Part shown: piece after piece, positions 12,950 to 24,727 of the stretch
How the letters are laid out: each line of letters starts with the position of its first letter
Numbering within the stretch: position 1 is the stretch's first letter
Assembly (NCBI GenBank): GCA_949152475.1
Contig: OX424570.1
Coordinates: forward strand, 62,001 to 126,000
Direction of reading: 5' to 3'
Source: Terebella lapidaria
Taxonomy: Eukaryota > Annelida > Polychaeta > Terebellida > Terebellidae
Length of the DNA stretch: 64,000 nucleotides
The notes under the pieces: model-generated
What the model was told of the DNA's origin: nothing
The model's input: the letters and a program-made list of their open reading frames with translations, nothing else
Database searches by the model: none
Translations under genes and position numbers: made by a program

Positions 12950-14085
12950 ACAAAGTAAAATTGAATAAAACAGTCACACTCACTCCAATATACTGTATGT
13001 AAAGTATATATTCGACTCCGAAACTCCTGTCAAATACTAGATCTCATTCCGAATATTGTGAATAAACCTAAAATCACCAAATACTAAACTCCACCAAATA
13101 TACTGATTAAAAACAACAAATAATCTTCCATCAAAATATAAGGTCCAAACAATATATTGGAATGGAATAAACAATGCTGCTCACCTCCACCTGGACCTCC
13201 AAAATCAGATAATACACTGCAGACACTAAAATACAACTAGCATGGCAATCTCCTAACTTCTGCCAAACTCCTAAAGTTCTCCAATCTCCACGTGGTTTTC
13301 TGAGTGCTTCTCCTATGCAGCGTCACGGTTCTTTCTTGTGGGTCGAAGTCCAGGTGAAAGTGAGAGCCCGATGCCAGTATGGCACCTGTATTTATGGAAT
13401 CCGGCGAAACTTGTCCTCAGAAAAAGGTTAATTGCGCCAGAGACACACCGATTGGCTAAAATCAGCTCAAGCTGGCACAGAAAACGGCGGTCGATAAAAA
13501 TATTACCCAGAATGCAATGCGATAACACGTTTTGCACCCTGGGCAGATTATGGCAAATAGTGCCAGAAATAATAAATATTGCTTTCGAGATATGATGTAA
13601 ACTTGTAAATAAGACCCTGCGGAATCAATAGACAGCAAGAATAAAGCAGATTAACTCTTCCTCGCTGTGTAAAGATCCCACAAAGATCAGCCAAAAATGT
13701 AAACAGAGGTCGTAAAAAACCCATTAAGACGACTGTGTCGCCCCCTAGGATGATCGACAGGGCCTCTGCCAGCAAATGCCGAACGTAAATAAAAAATGGC
13801 AGCCGTACGAAAATAGTACGATGAAATCTTGCACAGAGATAACATGACACATAAAATCGGGGCAATAAAATGATGAAAAGGGCCATAATAAACACATTCC
13901 CCAAATATAGTGTACTTCCCCTCCCCCGATAAAAAGTATTTGGCAATAGTCGCCGCTACCTGAGTGACAAAATCTGTCAGCACAGTAAAATACACAAAAA
14001 CGTGACGGCACCAAACAAGAAAGGTATCTTGCAAAGGCTAGCGGCCCGACAAGACTTGCTAAATCTTCACAACTTGATTAAGTTC

Positions 14086-14290
14086 TGCAAAATAAACATG
14101 TTTTTTCTCTCTACCACCTTCCCCCCCCCCCCCCCCCTCATCCCCGCTCCTGTCCAAACCATACATACAGCCCAGCCTGTATGTAGCCCCTAACACCCCT
14201 CCGTTGCCCGAATCAGACAGTCAGCTCTCAGAATGGGCTTGGAATCGCAAGGTTTCTGGACAAGGAGAAGACCTTCCGTAGCTGCACAAT
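14086..14290. other. Spacer with poly-C run
   Basis: A 17-base C run at 14121-14137 and a small hairpin ACATACAG...CTGTATGT near 14160-14182. No gene is recognised. Confidence 0.4.
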
Positions 14291-16262
14291 CACAATGTCC
14301 AGCTTGTTCCACCTATCTCATTGTATTGCTCGCGGTGCTTCAGCTATCTACTTGTCAGGGTGAGTACACAGAGTCACAATGTCCAGCTTGTTCCACCTAT
14401 CTCATTGTATTGCTCGCGGTGTGCTTCAGCTATCTACTTGTCAGGGTGAGTACACACAGTCACAATGTCCAGCTTGTTCCACCTATCTCATTGTATTGCT
14501 CGCGGTGCTTCAGCTATCTACTTGTCAGGGTGAGTACACACAGTCACAATGTCCAGCTTGTTCCACTTGTCTCATTGTATTGCTCGCGGTGCTTCAGCTA
14601 TCTACTTGTCAGGGTGAGTACACACAGTCACAATGTCCGGCTTGTTCCACCTATCTCATTGTATTGCTCGCGGTGCTTCAGCTATCTACTTGTCAGGGTG
14701 AGTACACACAGTCACAATGTCCAGCTTGTTCCACCTATCTCATTGTATTGCTCGCGGTGCTTCAGCTATCTACTTGTCAGGGTGAGTACACACAGTCACA
14801 ATGTCCAGCTTGTTCCACTTGTCTCATTGTATTGCTCGCGGTGCTTCAGCTATCTACTTGTCAGGGTGAGTACACACAGTCACAATGTCCAGCTTGTTCC
14901 ACCTATCTCATCTTTGAATTGCTCGCGGTGCTTCAGCTATCTACTTGTCAGGGTGAGTACACACAGTCACAATGTCCAGCTTGTTCCACTTGTCTCATTG
15001 TATTGCTCGCGGTGCTTCAGCTATCTACTTGTCAGGGTGAGTACACACAGTCACAATGTCCGGCTTGTTCCACCTATCTCATTGTATTGCTCGCGGTGCT
15101 TCAGCTATCTACTTGTCAGGGTGAGTACACACAGTCACAATGTCCGGCTTGTTCCACCTATCTCATTGTATTGCTCGCGGTGCTTCAGCTATCTACTTGT
15201 CAGGGTGAGTACACACAGTTACAATGTCCAGCTTGTTCCACCTATCTCATTGTATTGCTCGCGGTGCTTCAGCTATCTACTTGTCAGGGTGAGTACACAC
15301 AGTCACAATGTCCAGCTTGTTCCACCTATCTCATCTTTGAATTGCTCGCGGTGCTTCAGCTATCTACTTGTCAGGGTGAGTACACACAGTCACAATGTCC
15401 GGCTTGTTCCACCTATCTCATTGTATTGCTCGCGGTGCTTCAGCTATCTACTTGTCAGGGTGAATACACACAGTTACAATGTCAAGCTTGTTCCACCTAT
15501 CTCATTGTATTGCTCGCGGTGCTTCAGCTATCTACTTGTCAGGGTGAGTACACACAGTTACAATGTCCAGCTTGTTCCACCTATCTCATTGTATTGCTCG
15601 CGGTGCTTCAGCTATCTACTTGTCAGGGTGAGTACACACAGTCACAATGTCCGGCTTGTTCCACCTATCTCATTGTATTGCTCGCGGTGCTTCAGCTATC
15701 TACTTGTCAGGGTGAGTACACACAGTTACAATGTCCAGCTTGTTCCACCTATCTCATTGTATTGCTCGCGGTGCTTCAGCTATCTACTTGTCAGGGTGAG
15801 TACACACAGTCACAATGTCCGGCTTGTTCCACCTATCTCATTGTATTGCTCGCGGTGCTTCAGCTATCTACTTGTCAGGGTGAGTACACACAGTTACAAT
15901 GTCCGGCTTGTTCCACCTATCTCATTGTATTGCTCGCGGTGCTTCAGCTATCTACTTGTCAGGGTGAGTACACACAGTCACAATGTCCAGCTTGTTCCAC
16001 CTATCTCATTGTATTGCTCGCGGTGCTTCAGCTATCTACTTGTCAGGGTGAGTACACACAGTCACAATGTCCAGCTTGTTCCACCTATCTCATTGTATTG
16101 CTCGCGGTGCTTCAGCTATCTACTTGTCAGGGTGAGTACACACAGTCACAATGTCCAGCTTGTTCCACCTATCTCATTGTATTGCTCGCGGTGCTTCAGC
16201 TATCTACTTGTCAGGGTGAGTACACACAGTCACAATGTCCAGCTTGGCCCACTTGTCTCATT
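14291..16262 (+). repeat. 84-bp minisatellite, about 23 units
   Basis: The unit contains CACAATGTCCAGCTTGTTCC, ATTGTATTGCTCGCGGTGC and TCAGGGTGAGTACACACAGT, and copies are nearly identical. Because 84 is divisible by three and the unit lacks stops in two forward frames, it creates two open frames of roughly 650-690 codons with a 28-residue period. A 2-base difference in an early unit (about 14421) shifts the frames relative to each other. The reading frames look like a by-product of the repeat, not a gene. High copy similarity suggests recent expansion. Confidence 0.9.
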
Positions 16263-16330
16263 GTATTTCTCGCCAAAATGGATGTCATTCCTGACAAGCA
16301 TATTATAAATGTTATAGGTTAATTAGTATT

Positions 16331-16374
16331 TACACCAAAAAGCCTCTAAGGCATCTTTAGGCCTTGACGTCTAA
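16331..16374 (+). mobile_element. Family B-like 3' end
   Basis: ACCAAAAAGCCTCTAAGGC, hairpin loop, GGCCTTGACGTCTAA: the family B 3' hairpin and terminus with CTAA in place of CTAG. It lies just after the 84-bp minisatellite, which may therefore be the core of a family B member. No 5' palindrome was found. Confidence 0.55.
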
Positions 16375-16393
16375 CAAAGTTCGGCGGATACTA

Positions 16394-17336
16394 CCGTATT
16401 CGCGCGCATACAGTCGCATGTGCGTATAGTCGAAGGTGTGCGTATATTTCGAATATACGCACATGTGCTTGTGGTTGAAAAAAAAATCAAAATCAAGAAT
16501 GACAGTAAAAAATTTTTGATCGCAAGATCATCGGTTCCATGTCATGTGCTTGACTGATTTCATGCAATCGTGACTTCATCAGTTCGTGTCAATCCATGCA
16601 ATCGCGGCTGTGTCCGCGGTCAATGGATTGCAAACTGTCAAATAAGTTGTGATATTGAAAACCTATATACGGTTGAGTGTAATTGACACTTGTGATTTCG
16701 TTTGACATCTTATGATCGGGATGTGTCATTTCTGTTCATGAGTGTGGAATAAACATCTTGAAAAGCCCTTGTTTCGTTCGTGTTTGTGATGTTTGCTGCC
16801 CAGCAGGAAGTTGCCATTTTTCTAGCAAGTAGTCATTAATATTCATGAGCTGATTCACATTCCAACCAATCAAAAGTTACCTTTCAAAACGAATCAGCCA
16901 ATGGTGAAAGGCCAGATATGACATCATAAAAATCCCACCAATCAGGCTGTTTGTTTCACTTTCTTCTTCCAAGTGACATGTGGATTTGTTTTGAAATAGC
17001 AACGAACCAAACAACAAATTATATTTGTTTCCCGAAGTCCCAACAGCTTCACACAACAATAGATTATACATCATACACCAACACAAGTACCGATGTCTGA
17101 ATTCATTGTGCACCAAACCATGTAATTGCAATTGACGAGTCGGGTGGTTTTGACAATCGTGTCGGCCTCGTATAACTGTCAAACTATATGAGCCTGATCA
17201 GAGGGATATGCAGTCAACCCCTTATCGAAAACGATCGCACATGTGTGTATGTACGAAATATTTTCCAAATTATAAGTGGCCTAAAACAAGTAAATTTCGG
17301 ATAAACGCACATGCGACTGTATGCGCGCGAATACGG
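16394..17336. mobile_element. TA-target TIR element with perfect 32-bp TIRs
   Basis: The ends start CCGTATTCGCGCGCATACAG and match perfectly over 32 bases in inverted orientation, with TA on each side (16392-16393 and 17337-17338). This fits Tc1/mariner/pogo-type targeting. The 943-bp interior has no recognisable transposase, so it is a MITE-like, non-autonomous copy. Perfect TIRs suggest a recent insertion. Confidence 0.8.
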
Positions 17337-18108
17337 TATGGATTTATCTCCATTTGACTATGGATTTGCCGCGCCCGTGTCCGTGTCCGCTGCCGCCGTA
17401 GAGATTTTCTTGTGAACGCTCTACAGGTTGCAAATTATCTGAACCGATTAAGATAATTCTTTAGGGGGACATGTCATATGGTAAGATCGCGACACCAATC
17501 GATTTTGGTTGCCATAGCAACCAAATTGGCCAATTGGCGAAACATTTTGTGCTCAATTTGGCCTGCTCAACACACATGGTTTGGGAACGCTCTACAGGTG
17601 GGAGTTTTCGATGAATGATGATGACATCGCCCAGGCTGGATTGGAAAGACAGTCACACGAAACCTATTGTTTCTCAGAATGGTGAAATAAATATTAAATA
17701 TTAAATCGTTAACAAGCTAACTTATTACTACCATTAAAATACCATCTCTGATCACTCCAATAACCTGTACTGTGAAAGCAAATGACACTGGATTCTTGTT
17801 CAGAACTGATGTTTTGGGTGAAAACAGAATAATATTACCAAATAAGTTAACATTGGTTTTACTAGTTAAGTTTCTTATTGACCACAAAAAAATAGTTAAG
17901 ACAAGGAACATTGATTTCATGCCCAAGCAAAAAAGTCTTACCCCGGTTACCAGTGTTACATGACTGCTACAATAAAAAATAAGTCCCAAGTTGCCAAGTA
18001 GAAAATTACAGACTAAGCAAGTACGATGCCACAGTTACAGTGTCCAGTGACAGGGTGTCAATGGCAGTCCCAGGATCTGGATGTCACTTTCGCAGCAGCC
18101 TTAATAAG
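17337..18108. other. Spacer with dispersed-repeat piece
   Basis: No gene is recognised. 17850-17915 is a copy of the TTTTACTAGTTAAG repeat seen at 8005. 17395-17600 carries GAACGCTCTACAGGT twice, about 170 bases apart. Confidence 0.4.
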
Positions 18109-18523
18109 GTAGTCCGCTCCAAACAGTGAGGGGAGGGGGTCAAAGAGTTTTTTAAAATAAATAACTGTGTCAACATTATCTAGAGCTTCAAAATGATATA
18201 TGTTATAGAGTAACTGTTCAGCATCCTAAAACTGAAAAGAAAATAGCGGGTTACCGTATCCGTTCTCATGGAAAACACGATGCAAGATGTGAATATGGAC
18301 GAAAAAATGTGCAAAAATGCCAGAATTTATTTCATTTTAGGTAAATATGTGTGATTTTGATCGAATATGTAGAAGAAACGAGCACGGTGACCCCCTATTT
18401 TCTTTTCAGTATTAGGATGCTGATCATTTACTCTATAAAATAATGTCATTTTGAAGAGATAATATTCAAGAAATGACTTTTAAATTTTGACTCTCCGTTA
18501 CCTCCATGTTTGTAGCGGACTAC
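18109..18523. mobile_element. Fold-back element, ~415 bp
   Basis: The ends GTAGTCCGCTCCAAACA and TGTTTGTAGCGGACTAC are inverted repeats. Further in, AGCATCCTAAAACTGAAAAG pairs with CTTTTCAGTATTAGGATGCT, and GAAAATAGCGGG with CCCCCTATTTTC. Almost the whole element could fold into one long imperfect hairpin. A clear target duplication was not found. Confidence 0.6.
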
Positions 18524-18542
18524 GTTAACTGCAGCCCTCCAG

Positions 18543-20620
18543 ATGCATGACCGCACTGCCCATCCAACCCCTGCTCAACCCACGCCACAGAAGCTCAAAT
18601 TGGATCCCCCAACAGTCGCGTCAGGCTGTGATCCGGAGCAGTGGTCAGCTTTCAAGAGACAATGGAACATGTACGAAGTCGGCATGGGTATCAATAATAC
18701 CATGCTCCCAACTGCCCTGTTTTACTGCTGCGACGCAGATCTTCGTACAGATGTCATGAGAGACATCCGTGGAGATGTCGCTAACATGACTGAGGCTAAG
18801 CTCCTTGGTGCCATCAAAAGGCTGGCTGTAAAAGATGGAAGCACCCTTGTCCATCGCATGAAACTGAATAGAATGACCCAGTCACCTGGAACAAGCATTC
18901 ACACTTTCCTGGTCAGTCTTCGAGGTCAGGCTTCCCTTTGTCAATGTAAAGTTATTGACTATCGTCCGCTCTTCGGGATCCTCGAGGATAGTCCTCTCAC
19001 CGCGAGTCCTTGCGGACGCGCATCCGCTATTCCGGATCCTTGCGGCGGCGCCGCTCACCGGAGGTCACTGCGGACACGGTAACCACTCTAGCATTTACGG
19101 TAACCAGGTAACAGCCCACCCGACACGCCCAGGCCTACGGACACCGTTCAGAAACTGGTTCATCACCACGGTGTTAGCTGGAGGGGCCTGGCGAGCCGCG
19201 GTCTGCCTCGGGGACGGAACCCCGTACAGTCCGACGAACTGGCCAGAGCCTATGTCACACCGTCCCGGGAAGGGAGAGAACTGGCGATCCACAGGGCTTG
19301 TGCCCCCGAGTCAGCAACTTGTCTCTCCCAGCCCGGGCCCCCCTATGGAAATCGTCCCCAGGGCTCTAAGAGCCTACTACTCGTGACTAGGGAACTCAAA
19401 GCTCATGGCGAGCTTCGAGTGCAGCCTATCACCCGACCATGGACAATCTCCTCGACCGAGTCGCTCCCAGTGTATATATAATACACCAGAAACTAGAGGC
19501 TGCACGCGAAGCGTAATCAAACCATTGTTATAGTTTACTGGATAACGTAAATTACAATGCGTCGCCGTAGCAACGCCCGCTCGAACGGAGCATGTCAAAA
19601 CAAGGCCAAGACAGAAAAGGCCACACAAATGGCATGTAGTTTTACAATCACCTGCCGCGATCTTAGGGCAAAATCGCCACATCAATATGTACAAAAAGTG
19701 TCAGGAACCAGGGTGCACACATGAGTTTGACTTCAGTAATGAATGAGATAATCAAGGACAACTTGGTGAGAGGAATCGCTGATCCAGAGATCTTTTCCGA
19801 CTTGTTGGGTGATCCCAAAAGTGATCGGACACTGGAGGAGATTGTCTCCTTCATCGCCCAGAAGGAACAGGGCAAGATGACACAAGGTGCCGTCGGAATC
19901 TCTGCTAGTGCCACAAGTAATGCTTCACAACCAGCGCCTTCCTCTGGAGCAAAGTGCTGGGCATGTGGTGGCCCGTCTCATGGGCAGAGAAATGACCGGA
20001 GGGCACGATCCAAGCACTGCGAGGCCTGGACATTCAAGTGTGCTAAATGTGCTGTTAGAGGTCATTTCACCACATCATGCAGCAAGTGTGGTGCTTGCGG
20101 TAAATGGGGTCATCGTGACAAGACCTCCCGTGTGTGCACCCAGAACAGCTCTCACAAGAACACTGCAAAGTCAAACGCCTCGGTGAGTGCAACCCAAGAA
20201 GCCCCATCAGTCCAGAACAGTGTCGTCTTTGATCAGTTGTGCACATCTGCAGAGGACAGATCCAACAAGTCAACAGGCATTGAGCACCATATTTTTGATG
20301 GAGAATGGGTAGCAAGGCCCTCTGAACCACACCCTGTCGTCACAGTCACCATGACACTGCAACCACATGATCATGCCTCATTCGGCCATCCCATAGAGAA
20401 CACCAGCCAGCTAGCATCAGTCACGCTGCCGATGGTGGCAGACACAGGGTGCCAAAGCTCCATCATACCGTTGAAATCTGCTTGCATGATGGGGATCAGG
20501 AAACAGGACCTAATCCCAGTGAAACTGGTCATGCACGGAGCAATCAGGGAGAACCTTGGAGTCATTGGCGGTGTCGCTGCCAATGTGACATTGAAGTTCA
20601 CACAAATGATCTTGCTTGGT
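18543..20620 (+). mobile_element. LTR-retrotransposon fossil: gag and protease part
   Basis: The left part resembles a retrotransposon gag/capsid region. The right part has zinc-knuckle-like Cys/His clusters (CWACGGPSH near 19960, then CAKCAVRGHF and CSKCGACGKWGH) and an aspartic-protease-like motif ADTGCQSSIIP near 20440-20472. This order fits a Ty3/Gypsy-like or BEL-like element; the family is not resolved. Reverse transcriptase, RNase H, integrase and LTRs are absent. It is broken and carries at least one large insertion. Its right end merges into a family A tail. Moderately old. Confidence 0.7.
18957..19688. other. GC-rich insert in the retrotransposon fossil
   Basis: About 730 bases clearly richer in G+C than their surroundings, starting near CTATCGTCCGCTCTTCGGG and containing a TATA-like AGTGTATATATAATAC at about 19469-19484. 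It interrupts the gag-like region. It could be a solo LTR or another mobile element; no matching copy exists in the window and no target duplication is clear. Confidence 0.45.
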
Positions 20621-20790
20621 AAATCTCAAGGTCATATGACCTAATCGCTTGAACCCAGATATATCTTTGTATTATGAACATATAGAAAATCAAAATCAAA
20701 CGTACATATAATAGTGACATTGAAGTTCACACAGATGATGCCATGGCCGAACCAAAATTGTCTGGTAACCTATCTTGGCCTTTGGGCTAA
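20621..20790 (+). mobile_element. Family A 3' tail
   Basis: It contains GTAAATCTCAAGGTCATATG, ATATATCTTTGTATTATGAA and the 3' end TTGTCTGGTAACCT plus a hairpin ending GGGCTAA at 20790. It is continuous with the right edge of the retrotransposon fossil, which suggests the fossil was inserted into, or replaced part of, this element. Confidence 0.65.
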
Positions 20791-20819
20791 TTTTTACTAG
20801 TTGAGTCTATTAATAGTTT

Positions 20820-20887
20820 GAGGGCGACAGGGAAGATAGGGCTGCTGGGGATACACCTCAGCGGTCTTAGGCGACTGGAGAGCCTTT
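20820..20887 (+). mobile_element. Family D 3' tail
   Basis: GGATACACCTCAGCGGTC, hairpin CGGTC-ttag-GCGACTG and the end GCCTTTAG before TTTTT. Better copies with terminus GTCTAG are at 38996 and 42418. A 3' hairpin a few bases before CTAG/TTAG is Helitron-like. The 5' end of this family is unknown. Confidence 0.5.
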
Positions 20888-20894
20888 AGTTTTT

Positions 20895-21176
20895 AGGTTA
20901 CCAGACCTATGGTCCGATAACCTATTGCTGTGGCGTTGCGTCTGGCGTCCGTCCGTCCGTCCAGCCGGCCGTCCGGCCGTCCGTCCATCCGTCGTCGTCG
21001 TCCGTCCGTCCACATTTTAGGTTACCGGATCTATGGTCCGATAACCTATTGCCATGGCGTTGCGTCCGTCGTCCGTCCGTCGTGCGTAAACAATTTTATC
21101 TTTAAAGTTTACAATCGGATTTTTCTGAAATTTTGCACAAAAATGCCTAAAAATATTTCGAGAGGGAGGTATTTTT
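20895..21176 (+). mobile_element. Two stacked family A 5' ends, outer layers of the nest
   Basis: Palindromes start at 20895 (AGGTTACCAGACC) and 21019 (AGGTTACCGGATC), each followed by GTCC/GTC microsatellite. The second was interrupted at its AGGTATTTTT by the element starting at 21177. Its body probably resumes at 40446 and ends near 42323. The first may end at 42886. Confidence 0.55.
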
Positions 21177-22410
21177 AGCTTACCGGACCTATGGTCCGAT
21201 AACCTATTGGCATGGCGTTGCGTCCGTCGTCCGTCGTCGTCGTCTACATTTTTATCTTTTTTGTTTACGGGCGAATTTTTCTGAAATTTTGCAGAAAAAT
21301 ACTTAAAAATAATTCAAGAAGGAGGTATTTTTAGGTTACCGGACCTATGGTCCGATAACCTATAGGCATGGCGTTGCGTCCGTCGTCCGTCCGTCGTCCG
21401 TCCGTTCACATTTTTATCTTTAAAGTATATGGTCCGATCTTTCTGAAATTTTGCACAAAAATACCTAAAAATATTTCCAGGAAAGGTTTTTTTTAGTTTT
21501 CTGATTTCCGTATTTTTTTCAAAATGGAGGCCATTTTCGACGAAAAATGCCTGATTGGCGGCCATTCTCTCAAAATCTGTTCAGTAACTTTTTAGGTTAC
21601 CGGACCTATGGTCCGTAACCTATTGGCATGGCGATGCGTCCGTCGTCGTCCGTCGTCGTCCGTCGTCGTCCGTCAACAATTTTATCTTCAAAGTTTACGA
21701 TCGAATTTTTCTGAAATTTTGCACAAAAATGCCTAAAAATATTTCGAGAGGGAGGTATTTTTTAGTTTTTTGATTTTCGCATTTTTTTCAAAATGGCTGC
21801 CGTTTTCGATGAAAAATGCCTGATTTTGGACTTTGGCGGCCATTTTCTCGAAATCTGTTCAGTAACTTTTTTTTTTATTGATGCATAACACTCCTCATAT
21901 GTGCCCCTGTGACATGTATAAATTTCGTTGCGCTTGAATCGCTCGAAGTGGGCCATTTTGGGCCCAAACTCGGCCCAAATGGGACTTTCCCATGTTAAAT
22001 TATCCTATGCTTTATAATGGGACACATTAAAGCCTAATATCTCACTTAATATTGAGATTAGAGACTAGGAATCAATTGTGGACATATAGGAAATGATATA
22101 TGCTGAATATTGTCGTGACCTTGAATTTGACCTCTGACCTTGGTTTCAAGGTCAGAGCGGCCGTTTTCGTCGAAAAATGGCCAATTTTGGACTTCGACGG
22201 TCGTTTTCTCAAAATCTGTTCAGTAACTTTTTTTTCTTATTGATGAAAAACACTCCTCATATGTACCCCTGTGACATGTATAAATTTCGTTGCGTTTGAA
22301 TCGCTTGAAGTGGGCCATTTTGGGCCCAAACTCGGCCCAAATGTGACTTTCCCATGTTAAATTTTCCTATGCTTTATAATGGCACACATTAAGCCTAATA
22401 TCTCACTTAA

Positions 22411-24723
22411 GGTTGTTCGATACACCGAACGCGTCATCAATGTGGCCCGTCTATGGTTGACCAAACGTATCATAAACAGCGAATGCAACGGCGGGGTGAA
22501 ATAGGGATCGGCGGGGTATGAATGTTGCCGTGTAATGGGAGTACTGGAAAATCCAGCGGTCTGTAATCAGTACGGCGGAGTCTCGACTTGAACACACAAA
22601 GTACTGGAAGCATCACAGCATATGTCTAGTATCTTTCAGTGGGCCAGCCTCGGTTAAGAAGATAATAATACTAGAACATCCATTCGTTACATAGTTTTAA
22701 TATGTATATGAGTAAACGTTTGCACAACAAAACTAGTAGACCTAACAATTTCCAAATCTTCTGATTAACATAATCAAACAGATCGTAAAATTATTCAAAA
22801 CACTGTTAAATAAATTGACAACACTTCTGTGGATCATGACATAATTTTCAATACAACTGAAGCTTAGCGATAATAATATTTTGAAAGACTATTCATGGTA
22901 TTGTAGATCTCGTAGGGCTAATAAGCATGAATGTACTAGTATGGCATAACACATGGAATTTGTTGCTACTTGACTTGAGTGGACCAAGGACAAAAGATAC
23001 AACGAATGCAAGAGCAAATTTGAGGGGTGGGGGGGGGGGGGTGGGAGTTGCTGGCGCAAGTGGCGCTCATTACTTTGTATATGATATCTGTGTAAGACCA
23101 ATAAAACAAGTGTGAGGGTTTCTTCCGTTTCTTACCACATCCTCCCATCCGCCGAATCCTGTATTTTGTGCCCCTGTGGAGTGTTTTCTTCACAATTCCA
23201 ATCTCTTAGAACTTCAAAGTTCACCACAAAATATCCAAAGGTCGTCACACACTCTTTTATAATAGTTTGTCCTATGCGCCCCTAAGTTTGTCCAAACACG
23301 CATATGCATTTCCAGTTCCACTAAGCAACATTCCATTGACATACATCAATTCCTCTATAGCCTGTCCATTATATAGCCTGAATATACCAAATGTTCACTC
23401 TTTAAGAGGAATACATCATAAGAAGAGCTCAGCTTCATTGGGCCGCAACATTTACAGCCCACCAGGCTTGATTTCGCGGGGCTCCGTTTTCGTTACAGTT
23501 GTCATTTTTGACACGTTTCGTCTACCATACCCGTTCCGCTATGTAAGCCGAATGGAGCTAACTTTTTTGTTTCCGCAGCTTATCTGCCCAGAAATTTACA
23601 CTATATTAGGCGATTTTCTGCCAAAATTCATCGAGATGCATGAAATAGACCTATAGACGAAATAATCTTCAAAATTCACCGCGCACAGATCAGCGCTACC
23701 CTCTCAGTCAAATCCGTTATCAGCCATTTATATATAATAAGCTATATCCTCACGTTGTCCGTATGTATAGGCCTACAAGTTATAGCAAAATCCTGTGCCA
23801 AATGTGGCGGTCATCTTGCTCAAGCTAATTGGGTGAAATTTATTCCTAAAGTTCTACTGACTTGTCAAATTTGATGGGGATATTTTAACTATTAGGCCTA
23901 CTGAGTTGGCGACCGGAGAGAATCTCATCTGAGCCAATTGACCAGTCAACATCTAGTGGTTCATTCTAGCAGCCATACCGTTCTTGCTAATGATCACATC
24001 TACCATGCCAGCCTTTTATACATTTCTGAGTCAAGTCAGAACATACAATATATGAAATATATGATTTTTTTTTCAATTCATACTCACAAAAACTTGAATA
24101 ATTTGACATAGTATGCACTCCAAATTCATGAAATTATTGATTTTTTGTTTCCATAAAATGACACTTTTCATGTTTTAACGCTTATATCGCGAAAAGTAAC
24201 CTGGATAGGTATATTTTTTACATTATTTTTACAAACCCAAAATATCATTGAAGAAATATGTGTAAAAAAATTAGAAAAAAATACTGTATTACTGACCGAC
24301 CAGTGATACGCAACGTTGTATGGATTATCAGAAGTTACTCTTTTTCTGTAAAATTTCAGTGCTGAAATATATACACAAGTTCTTACTCTTGCCACGAAAC
24401 ATATCAAACTCAGTGCTAGCGAATTTTGTTTCATCAGTTTAATGAACCGTTGCATATACAACAGTTCTGTACTGAAAAATCCTATAAATATATAGTTTTA
24501 GGCAAAAATATGCAGTTAGATTGCATGTCATGATGTAATGGATTGTGGCTATTGCTGAGGTACTTTCAAGACTGATAGGAGGTCAACAAAATGCATCATA
24601 GCAAAAAATATCATACGGTGACCTACTATTTTTTTCTGCGTTTTGTAACCATCACATATCTAGCTATCAAGAAATATAACTTTTTACTCAATAAAAACAC
24701 CTTTCCGGGTGTTTCGAACAACC
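22411..24723. mobile_element. TTAA-target TIR transposon, 2.3 kb
   Basis: The ends GGTTGTTCGATACACC and GGTGTTTCGAACAACC are 16-bp inverted repeats with one mismatch, flanked by TTAA at 22407-22410 and 24724-24727. The host reads CTCACTTAATATTGA when the insert is removed, as in neighbouring copies. TTAA duplications are used by Kolobok and piggyBac; the GG start favours Kolobok. The longest open frame (about 129 codons near 23267) is not recognised, so the copy is probably non-autonomous. A G-rich run lies at 23029-23041. Confidence 0.75.
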
Positions 24724-24727
24724 TTAA

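Larger units (their letters stand above)
11417..14085 (+). mobile_element. Fossil terminal repeat, DIRS-like retrotransposon
   Basis: It starts TGTGGCGACCAAGCGG. Outside a later insertion it matches in inverted orientation the sequence at about 50850-52598, which lies next to a DIRS-like reverse transcriptase fossil. Parts of it recur in direct orientation at 45470-46126 and 46936-47291. Inverted terminal repeats are typical of DIRS retrotransposons, so this is best read as a detached terminal repeat. It is non-coding, broken and moderately old, and the assignment rests on its neighbours at 47-52 kb. Confidence 0.5.

Noticed and set aside
14291-16262. CRISPR-like array (regular repeats)
   Set aside because: Whole units are conserved with no variable spacers, and the genome is eukaryotic. 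The same applies to the 47-, 103-, 121-, 134-, 147- and 328-bp arrays.
14233-16322. Two overlapping long open frames (about 690 and 650 codons) as a protein-coding gene
   Set aside because: Both are 28-residue periodic translations of the 84-bp minisatellite in different frames. There is no conserved start context, no unique domain and no codon bias between frames.
16374-16380. Target duplication for the family B-like tail
   Set aside because: No matching 5' end was found, so no target site could be defined.
23267-23656. A 129-codon open frame inside the TTAA transposon as transposase
   Set aside because: No DDE-like spacing or known transposase motif; composition looks random for AT-rich DNA.
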